Below are positions 30,732-40,787 of a stretch of 64,000 nt of DNA, in pieces. The first letter of the stretch is position 1, and the number at the start of each line of letters is the position of its first letter. A program made the position numbers and the translations under genes. The notes beneath the pieces were generated by a model. That model saw nothing but the letters and a program-made list of their open reading frames with translations. It made no database searches and was not told the DNA's origin. The stretch lies in assembly GCA_037178975.1 (NCBI GenBank), contig JASJZH010000001.1, forward strand, positions 6,618,501 through 6,682,500, given 5' to 3'. Source of the DNA: Oscheius tipulae. Taxonomy: Eukaryota; Nematoda; Chromadorea; Rhabditida; Rhabditidae.

Positions 30732-32982
30732 CTACTCGTCTGCAGCGGCCTTGCTCTTCTTCTTCTTTTTCTTCTTTGGCTCGCCCTCATTCTCCTCGAC
30801 TGGAGCAGCAGCTTCAGTCTCCTCTTCGGCGGCAGCCTTGCGTTTAGCTTCCTTCTTGGCCTGCTTCTTTCTCTTCTTCAACACCTGCAAGTTTTGATGT
30901 TCAGAAAACTCTTTCATGGTTCGAGTCACGCAGCTCACAGAAAATATTTTCGTAACTTCTCACCTTCTCGACTGCTGGGGCAGACTCTTCTTGAGCAACT
31001 TTCATCACCTCGAGGTTTTTGCGAGGAATCTCTCCAGTCTCGAAGTACTTCAGTCGTTCTTCAACTTGCTCACGAAGATGTTCGCCGAACGTTGGAATGG
31101 GGACCTGAAAATCCTTCGTAAGTTGAAATTGGGCATATTTTACCTCGGAGAAGCAGTCGATTCTAGAGGCGATAGTACACTTATTGGCCAGGAAACGCGA
31201 AATGCGGCCCTTGTTTTTAGCAGAAGCACGGCCGATGAACGAAGAATGATACAGAAGCCCGTACTTTGGTGTGGCGGCTGAAAGCCAAGCATTGACAACA
31301 TCGCAAACATGAATTAATTCGTTGTCTCCAGGTTCATGGTGAACGCGTTTAGAGAAACCGCATCAGCCCTGATCCTGGGTAAATTATTTTGCATATTCGC
31401 GAATCGGAACTGATTGAATCACAGAGCCGGATTAGAAATATGCTAACAGACCAAGTAAAAGAACAACTTACATCTAGTCTTCAGAGCACGGAAGAGGGCT
31501 TTTTCGGCTCCGAGAATCTGTACAGTCGAGGCAGGGTACTTGGCCAAGTTGGTAAGAGATCCAGCGTGCGAAATGAGTCGAGCACCAACTTGTTCTCCAA
31601 TCAGAGCGCTCAAAGAAGGAGCACAGCTGTTCATGCGGTCCTTGATGTACTCGTGAAGCTGTTGGCGGTACTCCGTGAGCTGAGCCACGCGGGCGGCGAA
31701 ACGTTCAATGTTGATGAGGTCCATGTCAGAGATATCCATTCCCATCGAGGTACGAGCAGCCTCGATAATTTCGTCAGTCTTTTCCTGGTCCTCAACAATG
31801 TCGATAATCTTTTGAGGGGCCTCAGGATCCTCTTGCATTTTATTGCGATCGAGAATGGCGACAGCAAGGCGAGCGTATTTGTACTGGTCGGGAACGAGCT
31901 TGAAGAGCTCTGGGAAGTGGTAAGAGTACCTAGAATATGAGCATAATTGAACAAAGAGGGAAAGCTGACCATTCACGAATTCTCATTCCGAACAAGTTAA
32001 TATCCTTGTCAAGTTGGTCCAGAAGAGCAATCGACTGAATGACCATGTTGTCGACACGATGGACATCGAACTTGACCTACAACTGGAAGATTAGGCCCGA
32101 CTCAAAAAGTTGGCTACTTTTCCACGAGAATAACTGTGGCCCAGAGAAAGCTGAGCCTTCGACAGAGAGTGATGAGGTAGGTCTTTAGCCAACTGAGCGA
32201 AGTGGACGCGAATACCTCGGAGAATCTGGAAAAAGTCACTAAATGAGGCCAAATATCGTCATCGGTGATGGCTTCCTGTGAAGCCAACGCACCTCGGTAA
32301 TAACGCCTCCGAAAACTAGCTTGATGCCAGGAATAGCTTCAGTGAGCGATCCGGCTAGTTTCGAATCATTAATTCCAAGAACAGCTTTACTCTTCTTCTT
32401 CGGAAGGTTGTTTTCCAGGAAGGCGACCAGATCGGCATGACACAGACCTAAAAACAAATGTTCAGTTAGATAGTAATTCTCAAAAACATTTGAGGTACGA
32501 AAAAATCAGACTGATCGTTGTAGCATGTGTACGAATCGTCAAGGTTTCAAAACGCCAGACCGGGATACCAACATGCGACCCCATCGATAAGAGGTCCATC
32601 AAAATATACCTTCAGAAATGGCGTTGCAGTTCTCGAGTGCAGCTTCGGTGTTCTTGAACGGATCGAAAGCAGCCAGCTTCACGATTCCGTTGAACTTCTT
32701 CACGTCGGCGATAGCAGCATCAACCTGTAAATGTGGGAATAGTACGAGAAAGGAAACATTATTTCCGTATTGAATGCAGACTACTCTCTACTTTATAGCA
32801 TGCGTACGAATCGTCAAAGATTTTAAACACTGGGCCGGGATACCAGCATGCAAATAAAATAAGTTGATCAGGTCCCAACAAACCTCAGGAACGATGAGGG
32901 CAGCATCTTCGAACTCCTTCACCTTCAGCAAGGCGTAGCCGACCGCATGCTCGTAGAGCACATAGTGTGGCACTTCTGACAT
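30732..32982 (-). CDS. NOP56: nucleolar protein 56, box C/D snoRNP core
   Basis: NOP56 pairs with NOP58 and fibrillarin in C/D snoRNPs that 2'-O-methylate rRNA. Family blocks in order: '[19 protein letters not shown]' at the N-terminus; '[13 protein letters not shown][12 protein letters not shown]' (family near-identical); '[13 protein letters not shown]-x-EYR'; Nop-domain signature '[19 protein letters not shown]' then [20 protein letters not shown]; '[11 protein letters not shown]' and '[12 protein letters not shown]'; a Lys-rich tail ([16 protein letters not shown]). The initial YEHAxGYAL and the [12 protein letters not shown] segment favour NOP56 over NOP58. Introns 1, 2 and the one after ALKTR are much longer (about 160-190 nt) than the usual 40 and carry structured elements described separately. 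Confidence 0.97.
31320..31455 (-). ncRNA. candidate H/ACA snoRNA in NOP56 intron
   Basis: This intron is about 190 nt, several times the local norm. On the minus strand, CCAGG pairs with CCTGG around an inner hairpin GCGGTTT/AAACGC, leaving unpaired flanks like a pseudouridylation pocket. An ACA trinucleotide follows the lower stem (AGACAACG). The 5' half has an A-rich hinge-like AAAATAA and a shorter hairpin (ATTCGCGAAT). NOP56 introns host snoRNAs in vertebrates. Target rRNA pairing has not been worked out and the fold is by eye. Confidence 0.35.
32523..32576 (-). ncRNA. structured element in NOP56 intron 2 (paralog)
   Basis: A 54-nt element on the minus strand closed by GCATGT/ACATGC. Inside it shares TGGTATCCCGG and TTGACGATTCGTAC with the element in intron 1. 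ACA follows the stem after one base (GC-T-ACA-ACG), as at the 3' end of an H/ACA snoRNA. Box-C-like TGATGGA and box-D-like CTGA also lie in the flanks, so the class is uncertain. Confidence 0.5.
32798..32851 (-). ncRNA. structured element in NOP56 intron 1 (paralog)
   Basis: A 54-nt element of the same length and position type as the one in intron 2. Its closing stem is GCATGC/GCATGC, where intron 2 has GCATGT/ACATGC: a compensatory change that keeps the base pair. The position of the ACA box reads ATA here. The inner sequence blocks are conserved while the apical part differs. Confidence 0.5.
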
Positions 32983-33578
32983 GGTTGTCAGAGGCTCAAA
33001 TGTACCCCTGAAATCCTCAAATAACTCTTGGAAAATTCTGATAAATTTTTGAGAGCAATAATGTATGCAATTACGCATTTTTTTCAAGGAAAACAAAGTT
33101 GGCAGCTATGTAACCAACAAAAACGAGTCATTGTAATCGATTTTTCCATTAAAAAGTAGAACAAAAACGACGGGAAAATTGAAAGATCGACGCGAGTTGT
33201 GTAGGAAAAAGACGCATTCGAAGACTGTGCAGCGGCTACGACTACGGTAGCTTGGTCGTCACAGGACCCAATAAATCCGCCACTTTTTTGTGGTTGTTTT
33301 CTTCACAACAGTTTTTCCTCGTCCATACTTGTGCGAGAGAGAACAATAAGAATTGCTTCTGTCGACACTGGGAAATGGAACAGCTTAAAACTCTTTGAAA
33401 CATTTCAGTTATGATAGATTTATTTGTACATTCTCTCTCAATTTATCTCTTGTAGACTTTTGAAAATGATATAATTTTGTCAACGGGAGAGGATTTTCAC
33501 AAAACGAGGTAGCATATTAATGGCTGCTAGACGCAGAAAAACTGTTAGGAAAGAACCAGGCAAAACGCGAATAGAAAT
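32983..33578. other. spacer between NOP56 and SMAD
   Basis: About 600 AT-rich nt between two minus-strand genes. It should contain the NOP56 promoter and the SMAD 3' UTR. No specific signal identified. Confidence 0.5.
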
Positions 33579-35378
33579 TCAAGAGAAGGATGTACAGACA
33601 CGGCTTGGACAGCCCATTTTGGAGAGAACGTTATCAACCCATTCGAGTGCTCCGTTCAGATGACATTCGATCCAACACGGGGTGGCAGTGACTTGTTGAC
33701 GACGGAAAGCCGATCCCCAGCCTTTGACAAACGAGACTCGAATGGTACAGAGGCGAGCCAACGCGTAAACGGCGTCAAAGCCATATGGAATACATTCGGC
33801 CAACTGGGAAGAGAATTCAGCGTAACTGAAGATCTTCAAGTTGCAGCCACTGGGGACCTGAAAAAAATTTCATTGTATATTAGGGGGCCTGTATACCTGA
33901 ACTACGGTAGCAGCATGCCAACCGTGTCTCTGATTACAGTTTGGCGATTGAACATAGATGGGATGAGTGCCGAGACACTCGATGAAGACCTCCCCACTCA
34001 AATAGTACAGTCTGGCTCCTCGACCAATGTACAAGAGAGCTCGACTGGTGCCAACATCCCGCTTTGGATTGGTGAAATAAGCCAGCGATACACTGAATTC
34101 CTATTGTTCTCAAGTGGTCAATGGAAACTGACCGACTGCTATTGTAGGGACCAGTGAACCCATCGATAAGAACATACGGGGAGCGACAGTCAACTGGTGC
34201 TCCAATCCGCTTGGCTCTCTCGTAATAGGTAATACTGACCCAGTGTTCAGGCTCCAAGAACTCCACATCTGTTTTGATCACTAAAGATACCTTTTGCGGA
34301 AGGCAAACTCATTGAACTCACTTTTCGGCGGCATCAGAAGGCTTGCCTGCAGCTCTGGCGGAAGTGCCTCAGCCAGTCGAACAGCATTCTTCGCGGTCGT
34401 ATCCATGTCCTCGGCATCCATACTCTCTTCAGCAGTCATATACGAGGCTGGAGAGTGCAAAGCCTCTCTGTCATCGCTCATGAAAGAGCTCGGTGACCCG
34501 GGACTGTTGGTGGATCGGACAGAACCGGCATGACTCGTGCTCGGAGACATTCCTTCGGGGATATCAGAGAGGAACTGATCCCTTGTTGGAGCGTTTCCAT
34601 CGGGGACGAAGAAGTCAGTGGGACGAGAGACATTGACGCCGTCTAAATGACTGTTGATGTGGTCGTTGAGTTCGTCTCCGGACACGAAGGCTGTTGGGGG
34701 TCCCTGAATTGCGACAGTCAACCAGGCTCTTATGAAGTATGTGTCAAACGTTGTTTCCAACAAGGATTCTCTGTACTGTAGAGAAGAACTTACATATCCT
34801 TTAAGATCGGTCAAGCTCTGGAAGCAGTGATCGTAGATCCTTTGCGGGACGCCACCTCCTTGTTGAATTCGCTCTGTGTCAACGTGAACCGCAGGAATTC
34901 CAGTATTGGGTCGAAGAAGTTCGTAGTGGAAGGGATTGATACAGACCTCGGCCTTCGGACCGCCAGGGGGTGACTGACAATTGGCAACGCATTTCATGCG
35001 AGTGTTGTTCCTGAAGAGGGAAAAGCTCTAAACTTATAGTCCATTCTACCTGACAAAACTGTATCGAAAGAGTTTGATGCTGTAGATGTAGATATCAGGC
35101 CCGAGAACCTTTTTGGTGCTGGCTGGACAGCACGGACTCACGGCCGACTCTTCGACCAAACCCTTCAGAAGATTTTCCAAATACTTGCTCTTTGAAACTG
35201 CTGCTGCCAAATGTTCTACTTGAGCCGTTGCCCATTTCACGTCGCTCTAGAAGTTTCATTGCGTGATTCTTTTACCACCCACATTTCCATCATGTTGAAG
35301 GGTTTCCGGATTAATTCTTGCCACGAGTTCCTTGACGATTGTTCCGTGCTTTGAATTGTTGAAGTCAAAAATTGGCAT
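33579..35378 (-). CDS. receptor-regulated SMAD with divergent MH1
   Basis: A TGF-beta pathway transcription factor. Seven or so exons; start at 35378, three bases after a CTTCAG acceptor. MH1 (residues about 10-130) keeps the zinc ligands (Cys71/72, Cys109, Cys121, His126 in '[10 protein letters not shown]'), but the stretch between the first two ligands is about seven residues shorter than in SMAD3 and lacks the RLQVSHRKG DNA-binding hairpin. Linker is Ser/Pro-rich. MH2 is canonical: '[12 protein letters not shown]' (40-nt intron follows), '[20 protein letters not shown]', '[17 protein letters not shown]', 'SFVKGWG', '[11 protein letters not shown]'. The C-terminus CTSFS keeps the phosphorylatable S-x-S. 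HLNG and the tail suggest the SMAD2/3 branch; a DAF-8-like role is possible. Confidence 0.93.
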
Positions 35379-36114
35379 TACCTGAAGTTTTTTCACTTAT
35401 AAACGGAAGCTCTGAACGGAAAACAGAGAACTGAATTTGTGTTTACTGACTACTTCCAGTGAAGGCCAATTGCTTACGAGGTGATTAATTGTAGTTGGAG
35501 AAAGCACCGAAACGACTGTTACAACGCGATCAAAAGTAGTCAGAGAAGGAATGACTCAAGTTGGGTCATCTGGGCAGCAATGGGCTTTTTTTGTCTGGAA
35601 AGTCTTGGATGTTCGGCTGACATGAGCCAGTTTACAGTCAGCAGTTTTGAACAAAAAAGTTGGCCGCCAAGACTGTTTTCAGAAAGTCTCGAAATTTGAA
35701 TTTCTGTTCGAACTGGTGGAGGAAGTGAAGAAGAGGAAAAGGGAATGAATGGTTAGTTCACTCATCCAAATGTTCTGTTTTGCGTCGAACCGCAGTAATC
35801 TCGTAGGAAAAACGTTTCCAAACAACCGAACGATAACAAATTTTGATCGCTTAAGTGCTTTCTGGTCAAGGACCAGAAGTTCACCATATGTTCTTTTGAT
35901 TTACGCTTATTTCTAAGACTGGAGTAAGCGATGATAGACGACGGAAACGACCTCCTTGGAACTATAACTGCCAGGATCCGAGGAGATAAACACTCAAAAC
36001 AAACACAGCTGATGAGGGTCAGCTACCGTTCAATGCTCTAGAAGAGATAGTGAGGAAAATTGGTGCGTTACCATAAGAACGAGTGATAAATATTAGGATC
36101 AATGAGTTATCATA
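35379..36114. other. intergenic, no gene recognised
   Basis: About 740 nt upstream of the SMAD gene. A plus frame at 35481-35699 has no domain and no clear signals. Presumably holds the SMAD promoter. Confidence 0.5.
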
Positions 36115-36570
36115 TCAAATAGGGTGCGCCAGTTGTCTGACTGATCCAATAACAGTGTGTGTCGTTGCTGCTTGTTGCGCAGAAACGGGGAGAGGCGCCT
36201 CGGCCAAAGAAATAGTATAAGAGAAACGAGAGACCTGGGGCTGGAGAGAGAGAAAGCAACTTGCCGCACATATATCGCTCTCGCAATGAACAACAAGTCT
36301 TTTCCCTCTCTCCTGCTCGCTGCTTGATTGGCAGGCTAATCGGAACGGGACCCGAGATGTCATTTGCCCGCGGAATCGTTCAAATTTTTTTTGCATTTCT
36401 CTGCGGAGTTTTCCAGTTTTAATTTTTTTTATTCTGTCGACACCATATTCCGTTACTTTCCATTTATTGTCCAGAGCTGAAAGATGTCGCGAGACATGGA
36501 AATAAACCGCAATAAGAATTCCCACAAAAAATAATGAAAAACTAATCGAGGTAATTAAAAAACCAATCAT
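36115..36570 (-). CDS. possible small single-pass membrane protein
   Basis: An open frame of 151 codons. Its N-terminus (about residues 2-26, IGFLITSISFSLFFVGILIAVYF split by few polar residues) is a convincing membrane segment, followed by a basic helix (VDRIKKIKTGKLRREMQKKFERFR). The second half looks less protein-like and may be intron or UTR. No family recognised. It would be divergent from NTF2 and share its upstream region. It may be chance. Confidence 0.3.
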   Translation of the reverse strand: MIGFLITSISFSLFFVGILIAVYFHVSRHLSALDNKWKVTEYGVDRIKKIKTGKLRREMQKKFERFRGQMTSRVPFRLACQSSSEQERGKRLVVHCESDICAASCFLSLQPQVSRFSYTISLAEAPLPVSAQQAATTHTVIGSVRQLAHPI

Positions 36571-36807
36571 GAACCTTGCAGGCAGTTTTGATTACAATTA
36601 CTGTCTTGTGTAGTATCTTTTTGCTTTTTCTTGACTGGTTCGTTCGCCAGCCATATTTCCATTTCCCTCGTCTTGAAAATCGTTGTGCTATATGTTTCGA
36701 AAAGAGTTTCACAATCCTTCTATTTCATTTCTACTCAACATTATTTTACTTGTGCTTGGCAGTTCGTTCTTATCATAAGCAGTTTCAACATTGTTTTGCA
36801 GGTAAAC

Positions 36808-37287
36808 ATGAACTTCAACCCCGAGTACGAGAATGTCGCCAACGCCTTCGTACAACACTACTATTCCAAGTTCGACCAAAGCGATCCGATGGCGCGCGCC
36901 CAAGGCTTGAGCGACCTCTACGACCCAGACAACTCTTACATGACATTCGAAGGAGTCCAGTGTAAAGGACGTCAAGGGATTCTAGAAAAGTTCCAAGTAA
37001 GAGTTATAGAAATTCTGTATACCATATTTTCAGTCGTTGACGTTCCGATCGATCCAACGAGGCATTACAAAGTGCGACTCACAGCCCCTCTACGACGGTT
37101 CTATTCTTGTTATGGTTCTTGGACAGCTCAAAGTAAAAACTTTTGTAAACTTGGCTCATTTCTTCGTTTCCAGACCGACGAAGACCCCATCAATCCGTTC
37201 AGCCAGATTTTCATCTTGCGACCGAACACCACTGGTAGCTTCTTCATCGGGAACGAAATCTTCCGCCTTGACCTGCACAACAACTAA
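36808..37287 (+). CDS. NTF2: nuclear transport factor 2
   Basis: NTF2 carries Ran-GDP into the nucleus. Three exons (36808-36996, 37034-37132, 37174-37287) give 133 residues, the usual length is about 127. It follows the family throughout: 'ANAFVQHYYSKFD' helix, 'LYDPDNSYMTFEG' (family LY-x-DxSxLTWEG), 'G-R-Q-G-I-x-E-K', 'LTFRSIQRGITKCDSQPLYDG', 'VLGQLKTDEDPINPFSQIFIL' and 'SFFIGNEIFRLDLHNN'. The hydrophobic cavity and the DED-type acidic residues for Ran binding appear kept. Start ATG lies 6 nt after TTTTGCAG. It heads a run of four closely spaced plus-strand genes. Confidence 0.96.
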   Translation: MNFNPEYENVANAFVQHYYSKFDQSDPMARAQGLSDLYDPDNSYMTFEGVQCKGRQGILEKFQVRVIEILYTIFSVVDVPIDPTRHYKVRLTAPLRRFYSCYGSWTAQSKNFCKLGSFLRFQTDEDPINPFSQIFILRPNTTGSFFIGNEIFRLDLHNN

Positions 37288-37584
37288 TCACAAACCCAGA
37301 AATCTGCTTTCCCCATCGTCTCACCTGTCTCTATGTTCCACATCTGCCTTTTCTTTGCGTACTGTAAAATACTTCGACTTCACTTTTACAGTGTGCTAGA
37401 AATTTTCCATCCGGTTCATTTTTTCACAAATTGAACTCCAGTTCCCCTACAGGTTTAGATAACAATTTGTGTTTCATTTCGATCGATATTAAATGTGACC
37501 CTCTTCTAAATGTGTTTCATTGCGTAGTTCTAGTCCTACCTTTATACTTTTTTTTGGTGACGTCGTGATAAATAGCATCCACAG

Positions 37585-38212
37585 ATGGTAAAACAAGCCA
37601 CGAAGGGGCAAAAGGAGATCTACGAGGAGAACTTAAGCACGATCAAATTCTATGGAGCAGCATCGCTAGTTTCTGCAGTTCGTTTACTAGCTTCTGGACT
37701 GAAGGCAGTTTGCAGGCTTTGTACTTTATTGGATGTCAATTAGCCTGGGAATGCAACAGCACAGCGTGGATCTTCTACATTGTGACAGCACTCATCCAAG
37801 GAGTCAGTGTTTTCTTCATGAAATCAATGGCCGGTTAGTTGTTGCTAATGCTGACGGCACTTTATCATTTTCAGTAGCGAAGTTTGACGAGAAGGGACAT
37901 GTCATAGATGCCGGAATGGATCTGAATGATCCTTCCGCTTTCGGCGAGTATTGCAAGGATGCCGTCATTCTTACAGTCATCGTTCAGGTAACTGGATTTC
38001 TATTGGTTCTTCTCTAACACCGCTTATAGGTCCTTGCTCTTTACACGAACTACGCCTACTTGCTGCTGCTTGCCTTCCCCGGAGCCATTGGCTATAAATT
38101 CATCGTCTCTTTCCTTTTGCCATGGGTTTTCGCTCCCTCGGCCGGCGGAAATGAAGACGCTGATGAGAAGAAAATGCGTAAGAAGGAGAGAAAAGTTGTG
38201 TATCGTCGTTGA
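37585..38212 (+). CDS. TMEM208: TMEM208/SND2-like ER membrane protein
   Basis: TMEM208 is the animal homolog of yeast Snd2, an ER protein for SRP-independent targeting. ATG at 37585 abuts a CCACAG acceptor. A 38-nt intron (GTTCGT...TTGCAG, from about 37675) joins SLVSA to ALYFIGC, and two further short introns follow, giving about 168 residues (human 173). Matching blocks: KGQKEIYEENLSTIKFY (human GKKQIFEENRETLKFY), 'KSMAVAKFDEKGHVIDAGMDLN' (human [22 protein letters not shown]), 'YCKDAVILTVIVQVLALY'. Three or four membrane helices, then a basic cytosolic tail (KKMRKKERK). Spacing to NTF2 is about 300 nt and to SMPD4 about 180 nt. Confidence 0.92.
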
Positions 38213-38394
38213 AGCTTGTTTCGTATATGGGGTTCTTGGGTGTTCTATTTGCTATGTATGTTTCAGTCGCCATATTTTTGGTGCAATAAACGTTTTTAAC
38301 CATTGCATGTACCTGTATACCTGGGGTTGCATCCGCCTTACGTTTCTGTATGTGTTTGATGTTATCCACGAAGCCGTCTTTTAGATGGCGGCTT

Positions 38395-40634
38395 TTGGAA
38401 GCCAAGAGGTTTGGCATGATGCACAATCAGTGCAGGAGCAACCGTATCAAGCCAGCAGCTACAACCAAATTCAAGGTGCTTTTCAGTATCCACGCTGTTA
38501 AAGCTTTATTGTAGTGCCAGGACATCGGAACATTGTCGATCTGTGCCATCAGCTCTCTGCCAGGGACTCTCGTCGACCCGACAAGGCTGTCGTCTTTGCC
38601 AGAGATGTTTTGAAGGCGATTTTCCAAGACAAATCCATCGACTTGTGCAGCATACTCCCCAGTACTGCTTACGACAATCCTTTCGTAGCTATCCAGGAGC
38701 TCATTGATTGGACCTCCCATTTTTACAGTGTATGTTGTCTTTTTTGCAAACAATAAGCCGTTTTCCAGACCTTTTTCGACGGCAGTGAGAAGTTTGTTGA
38801 TGAGCTCTGGAAGGCCATCTATGACCAGATACAAGGCTGTAATCTGGGAACCAATGTGACTGGAGAAAGTGTCTTGATGTACTGTTTGGCTGGCTATGTG
38901 ATGCGACTACTGCCCACCGAATCGCTGTCCGAACGACCCATACAACGAAATACTGTTAGACAGCGTGTTCATACGCCTCTTGATCTCTTTCTACCAAGTT
39001 CGCCCGTATTGAACAGAATCCGCTTCGGTTAGTTTCTATTCGATCTCTTCCAAGAATTTTGTTTAGAATCCGAGGGAAATGAGCCGGATCGTACCGCTGT
39101 CCATCCGAGGCATCTGAAAATGTTCTGCAATCTTGTGATTCTCTTCTGCTCGGACAAGGAGTTCCCATCACCTAGTCGACTGATGGTTATAAGGTAAGCT
39201 TGCTCTATGCTTAATATATTTTGATTGTTTAGACACTTGGTAAAGCAGTTCCACATTTTCTGCACCTTCGAAACAATCGACTCGGATATGCTAGCTACGA
39301 AGAGCGCGGTCATGTCGAATCCGCCCTTCTCTCAAGCTCTCTACAACTTCCTCTACACGTTCCTGGAGCAGTGTCCTTCCTCATCCTCAATGCAAGATCT
39401 CATCTCCATATGGTCAACATTCTGTCGCCCTTGGCGCTATTTTCCCCAAGACATTCAAACTATCAATGGATCCGTCTTCGAGCCGTTTGTCCACACCCAG
39501 GAGAAGTTCTATCGCGTCCTGTTGGGAAAAATATTGCGGAAACTGGCCGAGCTAGAAATTACTGTGGATACAACCAGAACGATGAAGACCATACTGGAGT
39601 TTACTTGGAAGGAGCCCATGTACACGGTTCTGAGACGTTTGCTCAGCTTGGATTGTCGACCGGCTGCCAGAAAAGTTCTGGATCGAATGGCCAGTCTTTA
39701 CAAATCAGAACAGTTGAAGATCTATATGATGGAGCAGGAGAAGGTGTGCCCTTGTCGTTGTTTCTGGAAGAAAACAGGTTTTAGCACTACGAACCGTGGT
39801 ACAAAAGCCTCTTCAACAATGAAGACCGTCCGCAGCTGGCAGCCGCCCGAGCCCTAGTTGCTGCCATTGAGCCAATTTTGAAGGAGGCGGACACCTTCAT
39901 GCACACCAAATATCTGGCAGAGCGCATAGTTGCACCAAAATTGTAAATCGTCAGCTTTGTCCTGTACAATCAATCTTTAGCACTCCCATGTCGAGATCGG
40001 TCAAAGTCTTTGACGAGACTCCAAAACGTGGATATCTGCCAGATCACGAGACTGATCCGAGTACGGGACTGATGTATGCCACACCGCTTGGACGGAAGCA
40101 GATCTTCGAACATGAAAGGCCCGTTTTATTTTCGGTTTCCTTGTATAGAATATGCTAATTTCAGAAGTTTCGACTTTTCGCAGTGTCATAGCTACGTACC
40201 ACAGTGGCAGTCAGCTCCGCGGGACTATGAGCTGGCAATCATGGTCAAGATTACCCAATGGCTGGCAGCATTCTTGAACCAGTTTGGTCCGATTCAGCAG
40301 CTTGGACGTCAATACTATGACGAGGGACTGCTGGGTAGTCTAGTCCGTCTGGTGATGGATCCTCCATGTCCGAATCCTCAGTCGGAAATTGTTTCACCCT
40401 TTTTCTCCAAAACGCTCAAAAGAACGCCGGCGACTCTTCGTGTTCGGGTACGAACGCTCAAATATGAATACTGTTCTTCAGATCCTGGCCAATAACGCCG
40501 TTCTCGTGAGCATTGTCTTCATCATTCTCTTCTTCACAATGGGATGGTATTTCTTGATCCCTCTTCTTCTCTTCGTCTTCACTCTGTTGCTCATGTGGGC
40601 AAATGAGTCTTCCACGTCCATATCTCCAATGTGA
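38395..40634 (+). CDS. SMPD4: neutral sphingomyelinase 3 / SMPD4 family
   Basis: SMPD4 is a tail-anchored ER/nuclear-envelope protein linked to sphingomyelin hydrolysis. Around nine exons with introns near 40 nt; ATG abuts a CTTTTAG acceptor. The protein is about 690 residues. Family-like segments include 'DLISIWSTFCRPWRYFPQD' followed by VQEKFYR-type text (HTQEKFYRVLLGKIL), a central helical region, and a C-terminal hydrophobic anchor of two closely spaced stretches ('VLVSIVFIILFFTMGWYFL' and 'LLLFVFTLLLMW') with only a short polar end. No classic DNase I-type catalytic site is visible, as expected for this family. Identification is from remembered motifs and topology. Confidence 0.75.
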
Positions 40635-40787
40635 GATCACTATGCCGGTATTTTTGTGATGTTGAAATAAATTTTTCGTCTTCTTGCTTGTCATTTATGA
40701 AGCTAGCCGGCTGATTCGCCTAATAATTTCGATTCGGTTGCTTTATTTTCAATTTCTTTGTAACAGCTAATTTAGAGATCTTGAAAC
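40600..40787 (+). promoter_or_regulatory. intercistronic spacer SMPD4-XTBD with trans-splice acceptor
   Basis: The spacer holds AATAAA at about 40666-40671, a pyrimidine-rich stretch (GGTTGCTTTATTTTCAATTTC) and an AATTTAG acceptor 16 nt before the next ATG. This polyA signal then acceptor order at 153-nt spacing resembles nematode operon junctions. Confidence 0.4.

Noticed and set aside
30414-31121. 235-codon plus-strand frame opposite NOP56
   Set aside because: It is the antisense shadow of the Lys/Glu-rich NOP56 tail; NOP56 homology fixes the strand.
37675-37712. Apparent frameshift in TMEM208 after SLVSA
   Set aside because: Explained by a 38-nt intron GTTCGT...TTGCAG joining to ALYFIGC in frame.
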